NCBI RefSeq assembly: GCF_003014555.1
Contig: NZ_PYGE01000003.1
Coordinates: 320,206-384,205, forward strand
Origin: Haloactinopolyspora alba
Lineage (GTDB): Bacteria > Actinomycetota > Actinomycetes > Jiangellales > Jiangellaceae
Length of the DNA: 64,000 bases
Direction of reading: 5' to 3'
Position numbers and translations under genes: made by a program. Below are positions 9,054 to 17,832 of this stretch, in pieces (the stretch's first letter is position 1; the number at the start of each line of letters is the position of its first letter). The notes below the pieces were generated by a model. It was not told the DNA's origin. It did no database searches and saw only the letters and a list, made by a program, of their open reading frames with translations.

Positions 9054-9605
9054 CCGCTCACGGTATCCGGTCCGACGTGACATGGCGCTGAACGTTGCGC
9101 GACCAGCGCGAGGACCGCCGATCTCGCCTCCGGAGCGCCGGGTGTGACGCATCTCGCATCGAGGTCTCGGCGTCGTCACCACACGTACTCGGCCGGCACC
9201 GGCAACGGGACGAATCCGCCCAGGTCACCTTCACAATGATGCGTTTCAGCAGGACGCGCACGACCGCGGCGTCACACACCGTGACGGGCGGCGGCGCGAA
9301 CACCTGCGAACACGATCATGAACCTCGCCGAAGTGGTTGGCGTGACAGCCATCTCGCGTGAATACTGTTCGCCGGGCACACCCCGCCCGGAAACGTCTGC
9401 GTCACCGTCGCGTTCTCGAATACAGCGCAAACCAGATGATCTCTCCCCTGCCGCATCCGCTGCTGCCTGCCTGCGTGACCGACCACGGGCCGGCAGCCGC
9501 CGTACGTCCCAGTCCGTCACGAGAGGCGACAGTGCACATCGACTCGCCCGCGCCGCATTCGAGGCATCGGCCCGCCGCGGCGCCTACCATCGAATGGTGT
9601 CGGTC
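9054..9605. other. Divergent intergenic region between glgP and treS
   Basis: About 550 bp with no convincing gene. It must hold the promoters of glgP (left) and treS (right). A short inverted repeat (CCGGGC-N7-GCCCGG, 9372-9390) lies just after a candidate treS promoter. In many actinobacteria glgE lies next to treS, but the space here is far too short for it and no GlgE-like translation was found. Confidence 0.5.
9337..9366 (+). promoter_or_regulatory. Candidate treS promoter
   Basis: TTGGCG and AATACT are separated by 18 bp, a plausible sigma-70-type -35/-10 pair oriented toward treS. The predicted leader would be about 230 nt. This is weak, sequence-only evidence. Confidence 0.25.
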
Positions 9606-11330
9606 ATGACCGAGGCCCGGCCGCAGACTTCGAGCGGTACCGACGCGGCGTCGGGCGTCCCCGCGCGCGGCACCGACCCGGAATGGTTCAAGCGCGCCGT
9701 CTTCTACGAGGTGCTCGTCCGGTCGTTCAACGACTCCGACGGCAACGGCATCGGCACGCTCCGCGGCCTGACCCAGAAGCTGGACTACCTGCAGTGGCTC
9801 GGGGTCGACTGCCTGTGGCTGCCGCCGTTCTTCCCGTCGCCGCTCCGTGACGGTGGCTACGACGTCGCGCACTACAAGGAGGTCGCCCCCGAGTTCGGGA
9901 CGCTGGCCGACTTCTCGGAGTTCGTGACGGCCGCGCACGAGCGGGGCATGCGCATCATGACCGACCTGGTGATGAACCACACCAGCGACCAGCACCCGTG
10001 GTTCCAGGCTTCCCGCAACGACCCCGACGGCGAGTACGGCGACTTCTACGTCTGGGCCGACGACGACACCGGCTACTCCGACGTTCGCATCATCTTCAAC
10101 GACACCGAGTCGTCGAACTGGACCTTCGACCCGGTGCGCAAGCAGTACTTCTGGCACCGTTTCTTCAGCCACCAGCCGGATCTCAACTACGAGAACCCGG
10201 CGGTGCACGAGGCGATGCTCGACGTCGTGCGGTTCTGGCTGGGCCTCGGCGTCGACGGGTTCCGCCTGGACGCCGTGACCTACCTGTACGAGAAGGAGGG
10301 CACCAACGGCGAGAGCCTGCCCGAGACGCACGCCTTCCTGAAGAAGGTGCGCAAGGTCATGGACGACGAGTTCCCCGACACGGTGCTGCTGTGCGAGGCG
10401 AACCAGTGGCCGAGCGAGGTCGTCGAGTACTTCGGCGAGCCGGACGTCGGCGGCGACGAGTGCCACATGGCCTTCCACTTCCCGGTGATGCCGCGCATCT
10501 TCATGGCGGTGCGCCGTGAGTCGCGCTACCCCGTCAGCGAGATCATGGCGCAGACGCCGCGCATCCCGGCCGGCTGCCAGTGGGGCGTGTTCCTGCGCAA
10601 CCACGACGAGCTCACGCTCGAGATGGTCACCGACGAGGAACGCGACTACATGTGGTCCGAGTACGCCAAGGACCCGCGGATGAAGGCGAACCTCGGCATC
10701 CGCCGCCGTCTCGCGCCGCTGCTCGACAACGACGTCAACCAGATCAAGCTGTTCAACGCGTTGTTACTGTCGATGCCCGGGTCGCCGGTGCTGTACTACG
10801 GTGACGAGATCGGCATGGGCGACAACATCTGGCTGGGCGACCGCGACGCGGTGCGCACGCCGATGCAGTGGACGCCGGACCGCAACGCCGGATTCTCGAC
10901 GGCCGACCCGGGCCGGCTCAACCTCCCGGTCATCATGGACGCCGTCTACGGCTACCAGGTCACCAACGTCGAGGGGCAGCTGGAGAACAAGTCGTCGCTG
11001 CTGCACTGGACGCAGCGGATGATCGAGGTCCGCAAACAGAACCCGGCGTTCGGGCTCGGCGAGTTCGTCGACCTCGGCGGGTCGAACCCCACCGTGCTCA
11101 GCTACCTGCGCACGTTCGGCGACGACATCGTGCTGTGCGTACACAACCTGTCCCGGTTCCCGCAGCCGGTCGAGCTGGACCTGCGCCGGTACGAGGGCAT
11201 GCAGCCGATCGAGCTGCTGGGCAGTGTCCGGTTCCCGCCCATTGGTGAGCTGCCGTACCTGTTGACGGTGGGTTCACACGGCTTCTACTGGTTCCGACTG
11301 GCGCAACTGCCCGAGGAGGCGATGCCGTGA
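9606..11330 (+). CDS. treS: Maltose alpha-D-glucosyltransferase / trehalose synthase
   Basis: A 574-residue GH13 enzyme interconverting maltose and trehalose. The family signature DPEWFKRAVFYEVLVRSF follows a short linker. The catalytic residues are visible as Asp222 (GFRLDAV), Glu264 (LCEAN) and Asp334 (NHDE). The ATG at 9606 gives the usual family length; ATG at 9594 is an alternative and neither has a clear ribosome-binding site. The stop overlaps the maltokinase start by 4 bp, giving a treS-mak unit like that used to feed maltose 1-phosphate into alpha-glucan synthesis. Confidence 0.93.
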   Translation: MTEARPQTSSGTDAASGVPARGTDPEWFKRAVFYEVLVRSFNDSDGNGIGTLRGLTQKLDYLQWLGVDCLWLPPFFPSPLRDGGYDVAHYKEVAPEFGTLADFSEFVTAAHERGMRIMTDLVMNHTSDQHPWFQASRNDPDGEYGDFYVWADDDTGYSDVRIIFNDTESSNWTFDPVRKQYFWHRFFSHQPDLNYENPAVHEAMLDVVRFWLGLGVDGFRLDAVTYLYEKEGTNGESLPETHAFLKKVRKVMDDEFPDTVLLCEANQWPSEVVEYFGEPDVGGDECHMAFHFPVMPRIFMAVRRESRYPVSEIMAQTPRIPAGCQWGVFLRNHDELTLEMVTDEERDYMWSEYAKDPRMKANLGIRRRLAPLLDNDVNQIKLFNALLLSMPGSPVLYYGDEIGMGDNIWLGDRDAVRTPMQWTPDRNAGFSTADPGRLNLPVIMDAVYGYQVTNVEGQLENKSSLLHWTQRMIEVRKQNPAFGLGEFVDLGGSNPTVLSYLRTFGDDIVLCVHNLSRFPQPVELDLRRYEGMQPIELLGSVRFPPIGELPYLLTVGSHGFYWFRLAQLPEEAMP

Positions 11331-12736
11331 CGGGCGATGCCGTGACCGGTGACGCCGGGTTGGACGAAGCTGTCGCGCTGTTGGGGCCGTGGCTGCCGCA
11401 GCAGCACTGGTTCACCGGCGCGCGCACGGGTCAGGTCGGCGTCCGGGTGGTGTCGGCGTCGCTGCTGTCCGACGCGGAACCACGGCTGTGGCACCTGATC
11501 GTCGAGGCGACCCACGACGACGGCACCGGCCTCGTCCAGGTGCCGCTGTCCGTCCGGCCCGAGCGCGCCGACCGGCTCGACCACGTCCACCTCGGGCTGA
11601 CCAGCGACGGGCACGTGTACGACGCATTGCACGACAAGGACGCCACCACGGCCCTGCTCAGCTACTTCGACACCGGCACGCAGGCGCCTGAGGGCCTGAC
11701 GTTCCACGTCGAGCCCGGAGCGAAGATCCCGTTCGGTGAACGCTCGCTGGTGCTGCCCGGTGAACACCAGAACACCAACCTGGCCTACGGTGACGTGGCC
11801 CGGCTCAAGGTGTTCCGCATGATCGAGCCGGGCCTGAACCCGGACGTGGAGCTGCACGAAGCGCTGACGGCCGCGGGTTGCGACCTGATCGCACCACTGT
11901 TCGGACGCATCGACGGCCAGTGGCGCGACGGCTCAGGGACAACGCACACCGCCAGCCTGGCGATGCTGCAGGAGTACCTGACCACGGCCTCCGACGGCTG
12001 GGCGGTGGCGACCGCGAGCGTGCGGGACCTCTACGCCGAGGGCGACCTGCACGCCAACGAGGTCGGCGGCGATTTCGCCGGCGAGTCCTACCGGCTGGGT
12101 ATGGCGACGGCCCGGGTGCACGAGACGTTGGCCGAGATAAAGGAGACCTCCACGCTGACGCCCGCGGAGGTGGCGGGTCTCATCGGTGCCATGCACGAGC
12201 GGCTCGACACCGCGGTGGGTGTCGTCCCGGAGCTCGAGCCGATGGCCGCGCAGTTACGCGTGCACTACGACACGCTGCACGACCGTCAGCGCGCGATCCC
12301 CGCCCAGCGCATCCACGGCAGCTACCACCTCGGCCAGGTGCTGCGCACGGTGCACGGCTGGAAACTGATCGACTTCGAGGGCCAGCGCGAGCTCCCTCTG
12401 GCCCAGCGGGGTCTCCCGCGCTCCCCGATGCGCGACATCGCGGGAATGCTCCGGTCTTTCGACTACGCCGCGCAGCACCTGCTGGTCACCGATCATCCGC
12501 CGGAGGATCCGGCGCACGATCAGATCGTCTACCGGGCACGCGAGTGGGCGCAGCGCAACAGCGACTCCTTCTGCGCCGGCTACCGTGCGGCGTCGCAGAC
12601 CGACCCGGACGACGAGGTCGAACTCATCCGTGCGCTCGAGGTGGATATCGCCGTCGTCGAGGCGGTCTTCGAGGCGCGGCACCGCCCCAGCTGGCTGCCG
12701 ATCCCGCTCTCCGCGCTGGAGCGCTTCGCCGGCTGA
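11327..12736 (+). CDS. mak: Maltokinase-like protein with altered catalytic loop
   Basis: A 469-residue Mak/Pep2 homologue. Family members phosphorylate maltose to maltose 1-phosphate with ATP. The N-terminal QQHWFTGAR-type segment, the catalytic-loop region and the LIDFEG metal-binding motif are present. The loop normally reads HGDxHLGQ, but here it is HGSYHLGQ, so the expected catalytic Asp is Ser332. The following acidic EGEP segment is also changed, to EGQR. The GTG start overlaps the treS stop (GTGA). Either this lineage uses another base or the protein is a weak kinase or pseudokinase. Confidence 0.85.
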   Translation: MTGDAVTGDAGLDEAVALLGPWLPQQHWFTGARTGQVGVRVVSASLLSDAEPRLWHLIVEATHDDGTGLVQVPLSVRPERADRLDHVHLGLTSDGHVYDALHDKDATTALLSYFDTGTQAPEGLTFHVEPGAKIPFGERSLVLPGEHQNTNLAYGDVARLKVFRMIEPGLNPDVELHEALTAAGCDLIAPLFGRIDGQWRDGSGTTHTASLAMLQEYLTTASDGWAVATASVRDLYAEGDLHANEVGGDFAGESYRLGMATARVHETLAEIKETSTLTPAEVAGLIGAMHERLDTAVGVVPELEPMAAQLRVHYDTLHDRQRAIPAQRIHGSYHLGQVLRTVHGWKLIDFEGQRELPLAQRGLPRSPMRDIAGMLRSFDYAAQHLLVTDHPPEDPAHDQIVYRAREWAQRNSDSFCAGYRAASQTDPDDEVELIRALEVDIAVVEAVFEARHRPSWLPIPLSALERFAG

Positions 12737-12905
12737 GCAGGCCGGATCCCAGGTAGCTGGTCCTCATGGCCAGCCGTACGCGCCGTCCACCACCGCCGCG
12801 CCAGGACGAGCGGCCCGCGCCCTACGCACGCGCATCAACGCTACTTGATCGAACTCACCGCCCGGATCCGGGACGTGACGGCGGCACCACGGATAAGCTC
12901 GCCGG

Positions 12906-14795
12906 ATGATCGATGCACGGCAACTCCTGGGCGAGGTCGACCTGCACCTCATCGGTGAGGGCCGGCACGAACGGCTGTGGGACGTGCTCGGCGCGCGGAC
13001 CACGACGGTGGACGGCAGGCACGGCACGATCTTCACCGTGTGGGCGCCCAGCGCCCGCGAGGTGGAGGTGGCCGGCGACTTCAACGGCTGGCATGGCGGC
13101 AACGACCCGATGATCCAGCTCGGCGGCGGTGTGTGGGGCACGTTCGTCGAGCACGTCGGCGACGGCGCACCGTACACGTTCAAGATCCACGGCGCGGACG
13201 GGGTGTGGCGGGACAAGGCCGACCCGATGGCCGCCCGGACGCAGGTGCCTCCCGCACGGGCGTCGGTGGTGCACCGCTCGTCGTACGTGTGGGGTGACGC
13301 CGGGTGGTTACGGCAGCGAGCCGGCTGGACGGCGCACGACTCGCCGATGTCGATCTACGAGGTGCACCTCGGATCGTGGCGGCGCGGGCGCACCTATCGC
13401 GAGCTGGCGGTCGACATGGCCGACTACGTCTCGCGGATGGGGTTCACGCACGTCGAGCTGATGCCGGTGGCCGAGCACCCGTACGGCGGGTCGTGGGGCT
13501 ACCAGGTGACCTCGTACTACGCGCCCACCGCGCGGTACGGCACCCCGGACGACTTCCGGTTCTTCGTCGACACGATGCACCAGGCCGGGCTGGGCGTCAT
13601 CGTCGACTGGGTCCCGGCGCACTTCCCGCGCGACGACTGGGCCCTGGCGCGTTTCGACGGGACGCCGCTGTACGAGCACCCCGACCCGCGGCGCGGCGAG
13701 CACCCGGACTGGGGCACCTACGTCTTCGACTACGGCCGTCCCGAGGTCCGCAACTTCCTGGTCGCCAACGCGCTGTTCTGGCTCGACGAGTACCACGTCG
13801 ACGGGCTGCGGGTCGACGCCGTCGCCTCCATGCTCTACCTCGACTACTCCCGCAGCGGCGACGACTGGTTGCCCAACGTGCACGGCGGCCGCGAGAACCT
13901 CGACGCCATCGCGCTGCTGCAGGAGACGAACGCGAGCGCGTACCGCACCGTGCCCGGCATCGTCACCATCGCCGAGGAGTCCACCGCGTGGCCGGGCGTC
14001 ACCAGGCCGACACACCTCGGCGGCCTCGGCTTCGGGCTGAAGTGGAACATGGGCTGGATGCACGACTCGCTGTCGTATCTCGCCCACGACCCGATCCACC
14101 GGCAGTATCACCATCACCAGATGACGTTCTCGACGATGTACTCGTTCAGCGAGAACTTCGTGCTGCCGCTCTCGCACGACGAGGTCGTGCACGGCAAGGG
14201 GTCGCTGCTGTCGAAGATGCCCGGCGACGAGTGGCAGCGGACGGCGACGCTGCGGGCGTACTTCGCGTTCATGTGGGCGCATCCGGGCAAGCAGCTGCTG
14301 TTCATGGGCGACGAGTTCGGCCAGGACGCCGAATGGGCCGAGTCGCGCGAGCTGGACTGGCAGCTGCTCGACAACCCGGGCCGGGCCGGTCTGCAGCGGC
14401 TGGTGGGCGATCTGAACCGGGTCTACCGCGACACGGCGGCGTTGTGGCGCCTGGACACCGAGGAGTCGGGGTTCCAGTGGATCGACGCCAGCGACGCCAC
14501 CGGCAACGTCTTCTCGTTCCTGCGTTTCGACGACGACGGCGGCGTGCTGGCGTGCGTGGCGAACTTCAGTCCCGTCCCGCACGAGAACTACCGGCTGGGG
14601 CTTCCGTCCGCGGGATCGTGGGACGAGGTGCTCAACACTGACGCCGACGTGTACGGCGGTTCCGGCGTCGGGAATCTGGGCCGGGTCACCGCCGGGACCG
14701 ACGCGTGGCACGGTCGCCCCGCGTCGGCCACCCTGCGGCTCCCGCCGCTCGGCACTCTCTGGCTGCGCCCGCCTACCCCTCCCGGTCCACCGTGA
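12906..14795 (+). CDS. glgB: 1,4-alpha-glucan branching enzyme
   Basis: A 629-residue GlgB. An N-terminal CBM48 domain ([20 protein letters not shown]) precedes a GH13_9 barrel. The nucleophile is Asp304 (LRVDAVASM), the acid Glu357 (AEES) and the third acid Asp425 (SHDE). It introduces alpha-1,6 branches into glycogen-like polymer. The 170-bp gap after mak holds a 12-bp palindrome CCCGGATCCGGG (12861-12872), so glgB may have its own promoter. Its 3' end overlaps the convergent subtilase gene by 23 bp. Confidence 0.94.
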   Translation: MIDARQLLGEVDLHLIGEGRHERLWDVLGARTTTVDGRHGTIFTVWAPSAREVEVAGDFNGWHGGNDPMIQLGGGVWGTFVEHVGDGAPYTFKIHGADGVWRDKADPMAARTQVPPARASVVHRSSYVWGDAGWLRQRAGWTAHDSPMSIYEVHLGSWRRGRTYRELAVDMADYVSRMGFTHVELMPVAEHPYGGSWGYQVTSYYAPTARYGTPDDFRFFVDTMHQAGLGVIVDWVPAHFPRDDWALARFDGTPLYEHPDPRRGEHPDWGTYVFDYGRPEVRNFLVANALFWLDEYHVDGLRVDAVASMLYLDYSRSGDDWLPNVHGGRENLDAIALLQETNASAYRTVPGIVTIAEESTAWPGVTRPTHLGGLGFGLKWNMGWMHDSLSYLAHDPIHRQYHHHQMTFSTMYSFSENFVLPLSHDEVVHGKGSLLSKMPGDEWQRTATLRAYFAFMWAHPGKQLLFMGDEFGQDAEWAESRELDWQLLDNPGRAGLQRLVGDLNRVYRDTAALWRLDTEESGFQWIDASDATGNVFSFLRFDDDGGVLACVANFSPVPHENYRLGLPSAGSWDEVLNTDADVYGGSGVGNLGRVTAGTDAWHGRPASATLRLPPLGTLWLRPPTPPGPP

Positions 14796-17541
14796 TGACC
14801 GGGGAGACCCAGGTCTCCACATGCTCCGGATTGTGCGGGTCGCCCAGCGACTTGGTCACGGTCATCCGCAGCACGTAGCGACCGTCAGGGACGGGAACGG
14901 TCCGGTCGGTGCCGTGTCCGCGCGGTCGGGTGCCGTCCCAGACGTAGGCGTTGAACGCCGTGGGCGTGCCGCTGCGCCCGACCTCGTCGACCGACAGCAC
15001 CGTGTTGAACGGCCCGACCACCGGCACGCCGGGCGTCCCGTCGTGCCGCGCCCGGAACAGCTCGAACGACACGTTCTCCGCCGGGTGCTCCAGGTGCGCC
15101 AGCACCACTGGACGGTCGCCCTCGGTCATGGTGTACGTCGCGCCGTCGGGCAGCAGGTCGTAGACGCCGCCCATGGTGCAGTTCAGCTCGACGTAGCGCT
15201 CGCACTCGGCCACCCGGCCGAGCTCCGGCAGGCCGGCTCCGGCCTCGGTCAGCACCGGCAGGTCCTGGTAGTCGCCGACGAACCCGGCGAACGGCACCCG
15301 CAGCGGGTCGCCGTCCTCAGGCGTCAGCACGACGTAGCCGCCGTACTGACCCAGCTCCGGTCCGTCCGGCGCGGTCACCGTGACGTCGAGTTCGGCGGTC
15401 TCGCCGGCGGGGACGGTGAGCGTGTCGGTCCCGAACTCGACACCGGCCTCGCCCAGGTAGAAGCCGGGATCGTTCGGGGCGTCGCCGGTGCTGATCGCGT
15501 TGACATGGGACGGCTCGTACGTGACGGCGGTGTCGCCGTCGTTGCGCACGGTCAGCGTCCGCGTCGACGGCCCTGTCTCGGACTCGCCCAGCGACAGCTT
15601 GCCGGGTGTCACCGACGTCTCCGCGAGCGCGGCGTCGTCGATGTCGAGCATGCCGGCGCCCTGCCGGTGCGTCGGCTCGATGTAGCCGGAGTCCGGGACC
15701 AGTGACCAGTCCGCCGGGTCCGCGTGGTTCTGCAGCACGTCGCGGACCTCACCCGCCTCGAGATCCGGCCGGGCCTGCAGCAGCAGCGCGACAGCGCCCG
15801 CGACGTGTGGCGCGGCCATCGACGTGCCGGACAGCACGCCGTAACCGTCCTTCTCCAGCGGGTAGGTCGAGCGGATCAGCCCGCCGGGAGCGCCCAGGTC
15901 CGGCTTCAGCGTCAGGTCGGAGCTCATGCCGTAGGAGCTGTACGACGAGATCAGCCCGGCGGTGGCGTTCTCGACCGTCGTGGTCTCGTCGGTCCAGGTC
16001 AGCGTCGTTTCGCCGGCGGCGATGCGGCTGTTCAGCTCCAGCCCGTCCTGCTGCGAGATGGCCACCACGGGAACGGTCACCGGCGGGTCGTCGGGCGTGG
16101 GCGGCGCCACCGTCGGCGCGAAGCTGCCGGGCACGTTGTTGTACAGGATCACGGCCTCGGCGCCGGCGTTCTGCGCGTTGATGGCCTTGTCGTAGAAGTA
16201 GCACTCACCCCGCTGGACCAGCGCGACCGTGCCGCTGAGGTCCGGCAGCTCGCCGGCGGAGTCACAGCCGTCGTCCGGCGTGTCCGGGGTGCCGGTGCGC
16301 GCCATCGGCAGGCTCCCCTCGACCGGCGGTTCCGGCGAGCCGCTGGCGTGGCCGTAGCCGACCTCGCGGCCGTCCGGCGACACCGTGAACATCCGCGCGT
16401 CGTACTCGGTGTTGTCGAACGACGCGACACCGATGACGTCGTCGCCGACGCCGGGAGCGCCGGCCGACCAGGTGCCGGCGGTGCCGTTGTTGCCGATCGA
16501 GGCCACCACGGTGACGCCCTGTTCGACCAGCGCGTCACTGGCCACTGCCGTCGGGTAGTCCGGCGACGACACGAAACCCGCGCCGAGGCTCATGTTGACG
16601 ACGTCCATGTCGTCGACCAGGGCCTGCTCCAGGGCGGCCAGGATGATGTCCGACGTCGTGGAGCCGCCGCAGCCGAACACCCGGTAGGCGCCGAACTCGA
16701 CCGCCGGCGCCACGCCGCGCACGCCACCACTCGCGGTGTCGCCGTCGGCTCCCACGATTCCGGCCACGTGCGTGCCGTGCCCCTGGCAGTCGTCCGGGTT
16801 CGGGTCGGGCTGCGGATCCGGCTCGTACGCCGGTGACGACGGGTCGGCGTTGTAGTCGTCGCCGACGAAGTCGTGGCCGGCGACCACACGGCGCGTCGGG
16901 AACTCGGTGGCGTCGTCGGCGCCCGAACCGCCGAGGTCCGGGTGGTCGATGTCGATGCCGGTGTCGATGATGCCGACGCGCAGCCCGTCACCGTCCAGGC
17001 CGAGCTCGCTCTGCGCGATGTCGGCGCCGGTCATGCCCAGTGCGGAGTCCATGGCCGGTTCGGTGTCGGTGGGCTCCAGCGCGTCGACGGTGGCGACCGG
17101 GAAGACCGCCTCGACGCGCGCGGAGTCCTCGATGGCCGCGATGTCGGCCTTCGACGCGCGTACCGACATCCCGTGCCACAGGCGGTCGTAGGAGTAGCGC
17201 ACCTTCAGGTCGGTGCCCAGCGCGGCCGCCTCGTCGAGGAAACGGTGCCGCTGACGGCGCAGCTCGGCCGCGTCACCGCCCTCGGCGGACGGCGTGCCGG
17301 CAAGCTGGACGAACCAGGCGCCGGACGGTTCGTGGACGAGTTCGTCCGATGCCGGCGGCGCGCCGGTGAGCTCGGACGCCGAGCCGAGATAGCCGGCGTC
17401 GTCGGGGTGGGCGCCCGGTCCGGCCGACGCCGCGCTCAGTGGCGTGATCGCCGCCACCGTCAGCGCGACCGAGGCCGCGACACCGAGACCGGCCCGCCGG
17501 GTGCCGGCGGCTCTGCCCGGTGCATGCGATGGTCGTGTCAT
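14773..17541 (-). CDS. Secreted subtilisin-like serine protease (S8) with PA domain
   Basis: A 922-residue S8 peptidase. An N-terminal signal peptide (basic [10 protein letters not shown] start, then a hydrophobic [15 protein letters not shown] segment) is followed by an I9-like propeptide. The catalytic triad is Asp193 (IIDTG), His255 (GHGTHVAG) and Ser574 (SGTSMAAPH). A protease-associated insert lies between His and Ser, and a beta-rich Fn3-like tail follows. The ATG at 17541 was chosen because GGGAG lies 6 bases upstream; a longer reading to 17592 adds an unlikely N-terminus. It is divergent from a secreted carboxypeptidase, so the two may be co-regulated. Confidence 0.92.
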   Translation of the reverse strand: MTRPSHAPGRAAGTRRAGLGVAASVALTVAAITPLSAASAGPGAHPDDAGYLGSASELTGAPPASDELVHEPSGAWFVQLAGTPSAEGGDAAELRRQRHRFLDEAAALGTDLKVRYSYDRLWHGMSVRASKADIAAIEDSARVEAVFPVATVDALEPTDTEPAMDSALGMTGADIAQSELGLDGDGLRVGIIDTGIDIDHPDLGGSGADDATEFPTRRVVAGHDFVGDDYNADPSSPAYEPDPQPDPNPDDCQGHGTHVAGIVGADGDTASGGVRGVAPAVEFGAYRVFGCGGSTTSDIILAALEQALVDDMDVVNMSLGAGFVSSPDYPTAVASDALVEQGVTVVASIGNNGTAGTWSAGAPGVGDDVIGVASFDNTEYDARMFTVSPDGREVGYGHASGSPEPPVEGSLPMARTGTPDTPDDGCDSAGELPDLSGTVALVQRGECYFYDKAINAQNAGAEAVILYNNVPGSFAPTVAPPTPDDPPVTVPVVAISQQDGLELNSRIAAGETTLTWTDETTTVENATAGLISSYSSYGMSSDLTLKPDLGAPGGLIRSTYPLEKDGYGVLSGTSMAAPHVAGAVALLLQARPDLEAGEVRDVLQNHADPADWSLVPDSGYIEPTHRQGAGMLDIDDAALAETSVTPGKLSLGESETGPSTRTLTVRNDGDTAVTYEPSHVNAISTGDAPNDPGFYLGEAGVEFGTDTLTVPAGETAELDVTVTAPDGPELGQYGGYVVLTPEDGDPLRVPFAGFVGDYQDLPVLTEAGAGLPELGRVAECERYVELNCTMGGVYDLLPDGATYTMTEGDRPVVLAHLEHPAENVSFELFRARHDGTPGVPVVGPFNTVLSVDEVGRSGTPTAFNAYVWDGTRPRGHGTDRTVPVPDGRYVLRMTVTKSLGDPHNPEHVETWVSPVITVDREG

Positions 17542-17679
17542 CGACATCTCCCGTGGTCGAAATCGTGCTCGAAGGGCATGACAGCACCCCACCGGTCCGG
17601 CGGGGTCTCCCGTAACTTATGGGGACTTCGCCGTCGTTTGGAAGAGATCGTGGCACGCTACCGGGAATCCCACGAACCG

Positions 17680-17721
17680 AACCGCAGGGGGTGGAACCGG
17701 GACGGCACACCCCGTGCGGTT
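17680..17721. repeat. Inverted repeat in the divergent protease promoter region
   Basis: Two 14-nt arms (17680-17693 and 17708-17721) pair at 13 of 14 positions around a 14-nt loop; the core reads ACCGCAGGGGGTG against CACCCCGTGCGGT. It lies between the divergent starts of the subtilase and the M14 carboxypeptidase, so it could be an operator for both or a 5' leader hairpin. Confidence 0.5.
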
Positions 17722-17832
17722 GTGAACCATGCCGAATCACTCAGATCACCCACCGGTGACCTCTTGTCATGTCCCGGCATCGGCGACAGGATGGCGCTCA
17801 TCTCGAACCGGCACCGGCGAAGGGACGGGTCC

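Noticed and set aside
6381-9080. An 899-codon open frame opposite glgP
   Set aside because: Composition is that of an antisense shadow; glgP on the minus strand accounts for the whole segment.
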